Below, piece after piece: positions 11,782-25,717 of a DNA stretch of 64,000 nt; positions within the stretch are counted from its first letter, which is position 1, and each line of letters starts with the position of its first letter. The notes beneath the pieces were generated by a model, which was given only the letters and a program-made list of their open reading frames with translations, searched no databases and was not told the DNA's origin. The position numbers were made by a program, and so were the translations under genes. Source of the DNA: Rhizoclosmatium globosum (lineage: Eukaryota; Chytridiomycota; Chytridiomycetes; Chytridiales; Chytriomycetaceae); contig MCGO01000052.1 in assembly GCA_002104985.1 (NCBI GenBank), positions 1-64,000 of the forward strand, written 5' to 3'.

Positions 11782-13959
11782 TTATGCAACACTCTTTTTC
11801 CGTTCCTTGTCGTTCTGTTGGAACGCCCAGCGACAGTAAATATTTGTAAACAGAACATTCATAATCTCAGATCGTGCTCGATCGAATGCTCCCACTTTCC
11901 ATTCTCCAGAATCATAAACTTGCTTCAACTCTTGTCGAATCTCTCCCGATAAATTGACTTCCATCTGACCCCCAGGCTTACAATACAGCAGATAGAATTG
12001 ATGGTACTTGGAAACAAGTTCCTGTGGTACCGCTGTAGCATTCAGTTGCCCCAACTGACTTGTTGTTGAACTTCCATTCGCTCGGCTGACACTCTCCACC
12101 GACTGTGATCGATCATGGAAAATGCTTAAGGATATGACACTTGTTTTCCCTTTTTGCTGTTCGCTAGAAACCGACTTTCTTGGCTTTTCGGACTTTTTCA
12201 ATGAAATGGAATCGTCTTCTTGGACAGGTGCCAGTGCCGAATTGGTTTGAGATGGAAGCGCTGAATTTGTTTGAGAAGACGACACTTTTCGCGATGGACT
12301 CAGCATACTGCTGCCTTCTTCATTAGTTGTTGTAGTCGTCGCAATACTGGCTGTCCTCCACCTCTTTTCAGTTCCAGACTGCAACGCTGTACTTGTAGAT
12401 TCTCGTGTCCCCTTCCTGCCCATACTTTCTACAGTATCTAAAGCTTCTTTGGAAACTTCTGCAATCACATCATTCTTTTTTTGAAGAAATTTAATGTTTG
12501 CAAATGCAGCTGACGCTTTTCGTTGGGACTCTGTGCCACAGTTTATATTTGATGGTTGCCTCGAATGCTGCCGCCGTCTCATTATTGTTGATATAGCCTC
12601 ACGTTTCAATGCTTTCAGCGCTTCCAAAAAGTACATATTCTCTCCACACATGTCTGATATTCGAAACGGTTACTATATTACGCTAACTAGCAGCTCACCT
12701 CGAATCGCATACTGTTTGATATCCTCAAACAATGTTTTATCCTCCAATGCCATTTGGAACGACTGCAAGTTAAGCTCAATTACAACCTGAGCTGTCTTGT
12801 AGTCTTCGATATAGCTGAGAATTACTGGCACTACAATCGCCATAATGTGGCTCACAAAGTGTGGAATAATAACCCTTATCAAAGCGGAAAATGCTATTAG
12901 GTTTGACGATAAACCACAGAAACTTACAGCCAGTTAGGATTGAATGATAGCGCTTTCAACGATGGTGTTTCTTGGAATATGAGATACACTATTGAACACG
13001 GGGCTCCAACAGAATAGCTAATCAAAAGCTCCCCGGCTATGAAATTACTATCTCGAATATCGTGCACAAGCCATACTGCAAGAAGTCCTCCAAAGATTTG
13101 TATCTGCCTCATTTTTTAAAACGATTCCAGGCAACTGCCCAAGGACTTACGAAAATAACGCTCACTGCAAGAAGACCATATTGCAACAAATCAAACAAGC
13201 ATATTGTAGATAATGGGACTATAGAATTTGACGGTGATAAAATCTGTACCAAAAACACAATTTAACTCACCAATAACTAAATCTAAATAAACTAACCTGC
13301 ACAATTATAACATACACAACCGTCGTAACATATAGCCCACCCATCAAATAATTCAGCCGCTTGTATATCACTTTATCAATTATCCATTTATCCGTCTTCT
13401 TGTTAAACCATTCCTTCACAGTCCAGAACCCCAACACAACTTCATCCCGTTTTTTCGAGACATCTTCAGTCAACTCTTTTTGACTTAAACCTCGAGCCGT
13501 GATCTGGTCCGCGGAAAGAGGATACCCAAACTCGTCGACTGGACCGAGGGAGAGGTTTGAACTTGCTCCAGGTCTTACCGCCTTGACTTCTTGGAACAAC
13601 ATGTTTTGGTTGTATCGATATTGTATGTACAGATATACGTTTTTCAAAAGCGTATTGCTTGTAAAGACTGTCATTCCAATGTTGATAATCCACACTAAAG
13701 AAAATAGGTTTTCAGAGCGAGCGTAAAGAGTAACCAGCAAGTTACATCGTATAAAGCAAGGTACATCGGATGATATAGCGCCACTCATAATTGTAAATAC
13801 ACAGAATATTGACGAAACAGCTTGAGTTATTGTAACCGCCATCGATCGCGCTCTAATGACTGTTTTCTGTCTTCGAGCATAATACAACGCCGTTGTTATC
13901 AGCCAGAAGATGAGCCACGATATCAGGATAGCCGCTGTGGTTGCGTCAGGGAATGACAT
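11782..13959 (-). CDS. seven-transmembrane protein with C-terminal RGS domain
   Basis: Five exons, 13959-13297, 13243-13151, 13103-12928, 12874-12699 and 12653-11782, sum to 1980 nt (659 residues) with no break. The first 360 residues carry several hydrophobic segments (AAILISWLIFWLITTALYY, IFGGLLAVWLV, MAIVVPVILSYI), consistent with a seven-helix receptor. An RGS fold follows: LNLQSFQMALEDKTLFEDIKQ, CGENMYFLEAL, and near the end YHQFYLLYCKPGG, INLSGEIRQEL-like and FDRARSEIMNVLFTNIYCRW. The RGS halves are separated by about 190 Ser-rich residues (near 12540-12040). Such proteins are expected to accelerate GTP hydrolysis on G-alpha in response to a membrane-sensed cue (family knowledge); the ligand is unknown. 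Confidence 0.8.
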
Positions 13960-14325
13960 TCAGGATTGTTAAAGATTTACAAAAAGTGCACCACTTCAGA
14001 GAATGGGAACCTAAAAAATGTATCTTGAGTCACCGCGAAACGTTTTTTCAAACTATGCTATGCATTTGGTTTAGCTGGAATCTTCGTGGTTTTTGTCAAA
14101 ATTTGGTTGAACAACTTGATAGATGAAATCAAGAAACCAAAACATTCATTGGCCATATTTATATGGAAATATAAGCTTGAGAAAAGACAGTTAATAGTGT
14201 TAAACATTATAATTTCTATTTGCAGCAAACAAAATGAAATTCGTGACACTCAAATCAGTTGTGTGACTCTGACCCGATACCGACAGTCCCAACTATCCAT
14301 TTAATGACAACTTGTTTACCAAAAT
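13960..14325. other. intergenic, AT-rich, no gene seen
   Basis: About 365 bp upstream of the 7TM-RGS start. Only short ORFs without recognisable domains are present. Confidence 0.5.
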
Positions 14326-14710
14326 CCCACAGTGAAGCCTCAATAGAAGTGACTCGAGGAGTCGTTCGAATATAACCCACATCACATATGATTCTTGTTC
14401 CCATTCATAAAACAACAAGCACATCCTGTCAAAATATGGCATGACCATTTCTAACCACCCGTAACTCAGAAGCCACTCGGTTCACACTTTTCCAGTGTTG
14501 CGATTGATTCGGACCGTTTTGATGGCATACGTCCGCAAGTCGGCTACGCTTTCCTCATGGTGATGGTCCCTTGTGCTCCAGCCCCAATAGCGGCAGCCCC
14601 AACGATCCTTGTAAAAAACTCGTCAAGTTTTGCGCTTCCGTTAAGCAAATAATCTAGTATAAAGTGAGTAAAATATTGAGTTCGAAACTGAACTACCAAC
14701 GACGGCGACC
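14326..14710 (-). pseudogene. rearranged partial duplicates of the adjacent kinase gene
   Basis: Bases 14326-14415 match 15972-16060 (the TPRVxSIEASLWD end of the coiled-coil part). Bases about 14455-14700 match 15725-15965 (the glycine-loop start of the kinase domain). Identity is high but with many substitutions and indels. The two blocks lie in the reverse of their order in the intact gene, so at least two partial copies or a rearranged copy are needed. The kinase block keeps the reading IGAGAQGTI but stops at TAG a few codons later. The rest of the kinase domain is absent, so no function is expected. Confidence 0.8.
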
Positions 14711-14986
14711 TTTCGAACTGAAAATCCAGAAAGCATGTCGCAATCTCGCAATCAGAGGATGATGGTAGTCTTGCTTCCATTATTGGGGCAAAACTGGCAG
14801 TATCTTCAAGTACGCTCAAATCAAGTTGCTTTTCTGTTTGATTTCGAACTCGACTATGCCACTTTTGATTTTGATACACAGCTTTTGTTTTCTATTGGGA
14901 CAATGATAAAGAATAACAACTCATTTTTTCAGAGGGGTTCCAACATATGTTTCATAACAATATTTTTAAATTTCTTAGCAACCTGG

Positions 14987-17176
14987 TTAATATTTATTAG
15001 GCCTATTGATGCCTCGCCAAAAATTGCCGCACATTTGCCGGTCTTTACACGCCAACATATTGGACTGAGAAAATAAGTATTAGAGACACAAAATTAATAC
15101 TATTCCATCGCACCTGTTGGATTTGCTGCGCAGTGGCTCGTGCAGTTGGATCAACCAGCATACACATCCCGGCAACAAAACCGAGGGTTCGCACAAGAAC
15201 ATCATCAGATGGTCCATGATGTAAATGATTGACCCTGGCAATAATTGCGCGGGTGACCACTCCTGCGCTAAACAAGTCACACGCGGTTCCATAACTCGCC
15301 GACAAGCCAGAGATTGTGTCGTAGACTTCAGGGGCAATGTACCCGTCAGTTCCTACTCCATCTGTCAATCCAACTGTAGGCGAGTTGCATGGCGCTGACA
15401 AGTCGAAGTCCGCTAAAAAAACATCAGTTGTCATTAATCACATCACAAAAATCACTCACCAATCACCAGCATCGCCTTTTGCACCGACAAAAGCAAGTTG
15501 CTGGGTTTAATGTCGCGATGACAAACACCCATAACATCGTGCAGATATTCCAACCCCCCAATCAGGTCAAAAATAAGCACCCCGGCAACATCAGCATGAA
15601 TCACTGGCGCCACTGCCAGAAGTCCATGAAGAGACATTTCGAAATACGGCAGGACCATCTCAACCCTGTTTTGGCGCTTGAAAAACTCCATGGCAGCGAG
15701 AACATTTGGGTGGTCCGAGTATGCCAGAACCCGCAACTCAGATGCCACTCGGTTCACGCTTCTCCAGGTGTTGCGATTGATTCGGACCGTTTTGATGCAT
15801 ACCTCTGCAAGTCGGCTACGCTTCCCTGATTGTGATGGTCCCTTGAGCTCCAACCCCAATAGTGGCAGCCCCACAATCCTTGTAAAATACTCGTCAAGTT
15901 TTGCGCTTCCGTTAAGCAGAAAATCTAGTATAAATGAGTAAAATATTTGAGTTTGAAACTGAACTTACCGACGTCCCACAGCGAAGCCTCAATGGAACTA
16001 ACTCGAGGAGTCAATGGAATATAGCCCAGGTCACTTGCTTCTTGTTCCCATTCCAAGGGCAAGCGCGACAATTCCGTCAAGTATTTTTCAGTGACTCCTT
16101 TCAATTCAAGTTTTACAGTTTTTAACTCGTTTCCAAGCTCACAATTGGCCTGTATTTTGTCCTCAAGGTCGTCCTGTAGTTCTTCAACCTGTTCAAGTAG
16201 CTTTTCGTAATCATTTTTCAAAGTCGAGGTGCTTTCACTTTGGAAAAGAGTGGTTTCATCCGATTGAGTCACTTCGTCAAAATTATGTTCTGAGGCATTT
16301 TCTTCTGGAACAACAATGGCGTCGTTCGTATCGGTATGGAAAAGGATAACACGCGACTCAAGGCAAGATATCTGCTGTAGATATTGATGAACGAGGACTT
16401 CTAACTCTTTGATTGCAGTGTCTTTGACTTTAATGGTTTCTGCCATTCCTTCTAGCGATTCATTTAATGCAACTGCTTCAACTTGTTGACCTCGTATTGT
16501 CTGATGGAGCTGAGTGATGGTTGTACTTTGGTCATTAATGAGAGCGTTATGACTGTTAATGACAGACTGGAAATCTTCACATTGTTCAGAATTTTTTTGT
16601 TGTGTTTGTTGTGCGAGCAATTCCAAATTGAGATTTGTGGTGTCTTTGTCTTGAATGATTGACTTCATTGTTTCGATTGATGCTTTCAACTTCACATCTT
16701 CAGTTTGTTGAGCTTCAATTACCAGTTGCATTTCAGTGATTGTTCTCTCTTGATGGGTGGATTTAGTGCGATAGTTTTCTCTAAGTTTGTGAGTCTCGAC
16801 AGTGAAGTTTAATTCCTTAACATTAATCGCCTTCAATTTATATTGCAGAATCAGTAAGCCTTAAGCATATCTAACTCAATAACAAGACATACAGTTTCAT
16901 ATTTTTCTGTCAGTTTTTGTACAATGTGTTGGGTCCTTGCTTTGACGCGCTTGTCGATCAAGTATTTGGCGTTGGCGAGGTTTCTTTCAAGGTTATCGAC
17001 TGTTTCCGTGCAGTTGGGTTCAGAGGTGGTCTCGCAGATGTTGGGGCGAAAACGAATCCAAAGATTTTTGAGTTCCTCCTTTAAGGCGATTTCAGAAAAA
17101 ATGTCAAAGTAGTGAGTCAATATACCTGAAGGTTTGTGTTTGGCCTGTGAGTGGGCTGAAGGAAGCAGCCAGGCAT
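14987..17176 (-). CDS. coiled-coil protein kinase with DFD in place of DFG
   Basis: Six exons (17176-17126, 17078-16893, 16830-15969, 15924-15460, 15412-15114, 15064-14987) sum to 1941 nt, 646 residues. The N-terminal 360 residues are Gln/Glu/Leu-rich coiled coil ending in IPLTPRVSSIEASLWD. The kinase domain has VCIKTVRI (VAIK lysine), HRDIKPSNLLL (catalytic loop), ADFDLS where DFG is usual, and YIAPEVYD. The glycine loop reads as IGVGAQGTITIREA only in a second frame; in the main frame that stretch is LPLLGLELKGPSQ, so a compensated pair of indels is likely. Exon 6 adds a short Cys-containing tail. Substrate and pathway are not deducible. Activity cannot be assumed given the altered loop and DFD motif. 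Partial copies lie just downstream. Confidence 0.72.
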
Positions 17177-17301
17177 GTTGGAGTCGTTCTTTTGGGGGGA
17201 AGAAGATGGAAAGGGATTACCAACACCGGCCTTTGTTCTCAGAAATAATTTTTCACTCCTGGTTAATCATTAGGAAGGAGGAGGAAAAGAACAATTGAAA
17301 G

Positions 17302-18530
17302 ATGAGCGAAACATTCACGTTGTTGATTGGCAGCAACTCCAGACACCTTGGCCAAGTAACCTTCGATGCGACTGCCAACCACCTTTCTCTTTCCGAAACA
17401 AAAGAGATTGGCCACCGACCGTCCTGGATCCACATTCACAAATCTGTTTTGGTGACAAACATTGAGGCTGACATTGGCAAAGTTGTTGTCTTTGACGGGC
17501 CAAGCACCCCAAATGACAACTTGTTGAACCTTTCTGGACTTGTTCATCGATTCGAGTTGAAAGTGGCGGCGCAGATCCGTGTCATTTGGACGTGTCGAAG
17601 GACGGGACGACTCTGTTTGCTGCCAATTACAATGGCGGAACTGTCTCGTTTCATTCACTGAAAGATGGTAACTATCATTAATTACTACCTACTTGCTACT
17701 TGCTACTTGCTACTTACTGCCACTGGTATTGCTGGCTGTAGTATCTCTCCAATCTACCACCTCTAAATCACCATCCCTCTTAATAGGCTCAAACGAACGA
17801 ATCCTCGACTTCCGTGGCTTCCGTCCAAACAAGATTGCACATCCTCACATGGCCATCATGAATCCATTCGACCATCAGACTCCCCCAACATTTACATTAC
17901 AGACCTCGGCTCAGACTAGTAATCCCCCCACTTCCCCACCAATAATTAATCTAAACACCACCCTCTTCCTCCAAAGTCTCCACATTGTTCACCTAGACCC
18001 AACAACCTCGAAACCCATCATAAAATCCGGCCTCGAATTCCCATCCGGTTCCGGTCCCCGCCACATTACATTCCATCCATCCGGAACAATCGCCTACGTG
18101 AACCTCGAACTCCACTCCACACTCGCCGTAATCTCTCTCGTCCCTTCCCTCTCCATCCTTTCCACCCATTCCCTCAAGCCACCTTCCGTCCCTGTTGAAA
18201 CCCCAATGCAATCTGCTGCCATCATCCTCTCCCCTGACGCCGATCTTGTACCTCTCTAACCGTGGCGACCCTTCAAAAAATGATACGGTCGTTCATTTTC
18301 CATTGGATCAAATTGGGTTGGTTTCAGGAGCACCAACTTGGACAAAGACGGATGGATTCTGGGTACGTGGGATGGGAATGAGTCCTTCTGGGGATTATTT
18401 GTGTGTCGGGAATCAAGAGACTGATTCGTTGGTCATGTTCAAGCGTTCTAACGAAGATGGGTCTTTGGAAAAGGTTGCTTCACTGCAATTGGAGGATGGG
18501 TTTAAGCCAACCTGTGCTGTGTGGTTGTGA
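17302..18530 (+). CDS. 6-phosphogluconolactonase-like seven-bladed beta-propeller (lactonase family)
   Basis: Exons 17302-17667 and 17787-18530. Lactonase-family marks are LLIGSNSRHLG at the N-terminus, ADPCHLDVSKDGTTLFAANY at the end of exon 1, GSGPRHITFHPSG in the middle, then YLSNRG and GNQETDSLVMFKR near the C-terminus. Three single-base losses are inferred: one A near 17560, and one G plus one T near 18235-18245. Adding three bases gives 1113 nt, 370 residues, the usual family size. Members hydrolyse 6-phosphogluconolactone in the pentose phosphate pathway or act on related lactones (family knowledge); the exact substrate is open. The intron contains a 7-bp repeat. Transcribed away from the kinase gene. 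Confidence 0.82.
17683..17718 (+). repeat. 7-bp tandem repeat in lactonase intron
   Basis: About four copies of ACTTGCT/CTACTTG close to the 5' splice site of the intron 17668-17786. Confidence 0.8.
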
Positions 18531-19050
18531 ATATATGTGATTGATAGATAAAGGAATAAGTGCTGAATGCATAGAAAAGCTGGAGGATATCTGTTTGTGT
18601 TCTTCATGGCAGTTAGTTTAGCCGATAAAGATATACGTTTTGAGTAATGAGTGCCGAACGCTGTCACCCATCATTGGCCAGCAATCAAATCACAAGTGGC
18701 GGGGTAACGATACAAAGCTCGTTTCCTCCTACCGAAATACTTAAGCGCTTTTGGCAGTGCAGAAGTGCTTTGGAAGAGCGCTTGAATGCCAAGAATCGGA
18801 GCAGTGATTAGAAATCAGAAATGATTTCACATGTTTCATCTTTTTGTGATTCGTCAACACTATTCCCGATTTACAATCAAATCCACGATTCAAGCGAAAT
18901 TAAAATCACCCACGTTGGACAGATTTGAAAAGTATTCATAATCCGGAAGACGGAACGGGAACTGGTTGTCAGCCAAATTGTTCCGTGGGCCTCCTCCAAA
19001 AAAAGATCTTTCTTCCTCATCTCTGCCCATTTCAAATTGGATTGAAAATC
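18531..19050. promoter_or_regulatory. upstream region of the ABC transporter gene
   Basis: About 520 bp between the lactonase stop and the ABCC start, both on the plus strand. It should hold the lactonase terminator and the ABCC promoter. No clear motif was identified. Confidence 0.4.
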
Positions 19051-23541
<4,491 letters not shown>

Positions 23542-23612
23542 GGTTATTATTTCTATGATTATATCGTTGCCAGATAGAGGCAAATAAAACAAGTTATTAT
23601 CAAATCTTAAGA

Positions 23613-25466
23613 TTACGTTGAATGCTCGTTCTTTTGAGCTTCCTTCCTCTTTGCTCGCTTCAATATTCCCCACTCCATCAGAAACATGGACCCTGTAGTT
23701 ACTGCTGCACCGAATCCGAGCATTCCAAAGCTACTCCAGTCAGTAGGTTTAGTGACAAAGCCAATTGTGACAAAGGATATCCCAACAGAAGCCATAAACA
23801 GAGCTCGCTTCCTTGACGATATGTTTTCCCTTCGTTTTCGACTTTTCTCGTCACTTTCTGTCGTATGTCGCTGGAATGGAAACCGATTTCCTTCTTGTGA
23901 TCGAAAGGATATCCATCGACTAGGAACCTCCTCTTCCAAATGCAACAGCCGTAGAGTCACGAAAGCAAGAAATACAACTCCATGACTGGTAAAGTAAATC
24001 GCCACATAATCCCCCTTCAACCTCGGACCAACACCTTCACTCAAAACCCCATTCGCATCCTTTGCAAACTCAACTTGCACCAAATTTGCCATACACACAC
24101 CAAGCGTAATCACACCCAATACAAGCGGTGTATGCACGAACCGCCACAACACATTCGTAAACCAACTCCTCACAAGCGCATGTTTAAAGTGATTCCGGCC
24201 CTCCGCCCTGAAATACATTGTGTTCAATGAAACCGCAATCAACAGCGCAAGCATCATGAGCCCCAACCCGTTTTTAATCCATGAGAGTTGTGCGTCATAC
24301 AAGAAGGAAGCTGCAACAGTCCCAATCGCAATTACATAGAGCCCACCATGTCGTTCGACTGTGTGTTCAAAGTTCAGGGCGATTCTGTACGTTTTTCGGT
24401 GCATGTATTGATTCAGTTTCTGGTTTGTTGCGTGGAGCGCTTCGACGGGGAGGATGAGACTCATGAGAAGGATGATGATGGGAACGTTGATGTCAAGAAA
24501 TATTCCGAGGAACCATAATACTTGGCGGAGTGTTTCTCTAGTTTGGGTTCCATTGATGGGACAGAATACGACTGCAAGGTAAAAGAGGCTGGCAATGAGG
24601 CGGAAGACTATGCCAGGAAGACTTGATTTTGAAAATTGTGGGTTGAAAATGCAAATAGAGACAGCTTGAGCAAAGGAGAGATACAGTTGAGAGGCGCAAA
24701 AAGCTGTCAAAAAGACACCAGATGTGTTGAGAACTGGGTCTGGATTGAATGCATTTGTGCAAGTGTTTCCCATAATCATTAACGCTGAAGAAAGAATAAA
24801 AGTATGAATCTTGTGGTAGAAGTCGCCATGATGGATGGATTGGTTGTACAACGTCACTCGTTCCCAGTGAATAATAGCAGGAATCATGATGAGAACAAAG
24901 TCCTTGACGGACTCCCAAGTTTGATTTGTTTGCACGAGCAGACCTGCCTTATAGAAAACCGAAATGTATAAGAGATCTGTGAATGTTTCAGTGTATGAGG
25001 TGCGCAGTTCATCACTGCTGCGATAGAGAGTATTTCCATAGTAATATTGCCGTATCTTTGGTTTACGAAAAAGCTTTTCCTTTGCTTTGATGTTGTGGGT
25101 ACGAACGATTTGGACGTCTTCAAATGTGACTTTTTCGATGTGATTTGGATTGCTCTCTCCCAAAAGATCAGGTGAATTAGGCGAGTCCCACTCATCCAAG
25201 TAAGCCGCCGTTGAATCGGATGAACTGATTTCATTTTGACTTTGTGTTTCAGATGTGTCTTCCAACTGCTGCATGGCAAGACAAAGAAATGAAAGCTCCT
25301 CAGTGCGCACAGCCAATTCGTGTTGATAATAAGCCCTGAGTTTATCATTATTTTGTGGGGCTTTTGCCTGAGTACGGCTTGGATTGTCAATGTCGCCTAC
25401 TATTATTTTCAGAGACGAAGAACATTCATCTTCGGTTTTTCTTTGCCGATCTTGACCACATGTCAT
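23613..25466 (-). CDS. LtrA-like multi-pass membrane protein
   Basis: One uninterrupted 617-codon ORF. An N-terminal hydrophilic region of about 150 residues precedes roughly a dozen hydrophobic segments. FTDLLYISVFYKAGLLV and the later ERHGGLYVIAIG match the pattern of the low-temperature-requirement A family (FDLxFVxxF, ERHGLFxIxxLGE). The function of LtrA proteins is poorly known; a membrane transporter or sensor role is inferred only. It converges with the ABCC gene (about 70 bp between stops) and its start codon abuts a tRNA-like fragment on the other strand. No frame break, unlike the neighbouring ABCC gene. Confidence 0.65.
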   Translation of the reverse strand: MTCGQDRQRKTEDECSSSLKIIVGDIDNPSRTQAKAPQNNDKLRAYYQHELAVRTEELSFLCLAMQQLEDTSETQSQNEISSSDSTAAYLDEWDSPNSPDLLGESNPNHIEKVTFEDVQIVRTHNIKAKEKLFRKPKIRQYYYGNTLYRSSDELRTSYTETFTDLLYISVFYKAGLLVQTNQTWESVKDFVLIMIPAIIHWERVTLYNQSIHHGDFYHKIHTFILSSALMIMGNTCTNAFNPDPVLNTSGVFLTAFCASQLYLSFAQAVSICIFNPQFSKSSLPGIVFRLIASLFYLAVVFCPINGTQTRETLRQVLWFLGIFLDINVPIIILLMSLILPVEALHATNQKLNQYMHRKTYRIALNFEHTVERHGGLYVIAIGTVAASFLYDAQLSWIKNGLGLMMLALLIAVSLNTMYFRAEGRNHFKHALVRSWFTNVLWRFVHTPLVLGVITLGVCMANLVQVEFAKDANGVLSEGVGPRLKGDYVAIYFTSHGVVFLAFVTLRLLHLEEEVPSRWISFRSQEGNRFPFQRHTTESDEKSRKRRENISSRKRALFMASVGISFVTIGFVTKPTDWSSFGMLGFGAAVTTGSMFLMEWGILKRAKRKEAQKNEHST

Positions 25467-25540
25467 GGGCGAATGGCCAAATGGTTACCGCGCTCGACTA
25501 TGAATCAAGAGGTTCTAGGTTCGACCCCTGGTACAGATCC
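25467..25540 (+). other. tRNA-like fragment (pol III A and B boxes), possible SINE head
   Basis: Box A (TGGCCAAATGG, 25474-25484) and box B (GGTTCGACCCC, 25518-25528) sit at tRNA spacing. A T-arm folds (CTAGG/CCTGG) and an imperfect anticodon arm can be drawn with ATG in the loop. The acceptor stem fails: 5' GGGCGAA does not pair with 3' TACAGAT. A purine-rich stretch with A runs follows to about 25645. It is therefore read as a tRNA pseudogene or tRNA-derived SINE head. No second copy occurs in the window. Confidence 0.5.
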
Positions 25541-25717
25541 TGTTGCTGAGAGGAAGAAAGCCGGAAAAACTCCGGGTAAACCCCAACGGAAAATGAGATC
25601 GGATAAAAAAGATAACAGTGTGAAAATTGCATTCGAGAAAAAAACACGAGCCAACTGATGAGGCCTTGCCTCCTATCTATTCTTCTCATTCTTTTGGTCG
25701 CCACTTCTGTCATTCAT

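Noticed and set aside
25467..25540. Functional tRNA gene
   Set aside because: The acceptor ends GGGCGAA and TACAGAT do not pair, and the anticodon stem has a mismatch.
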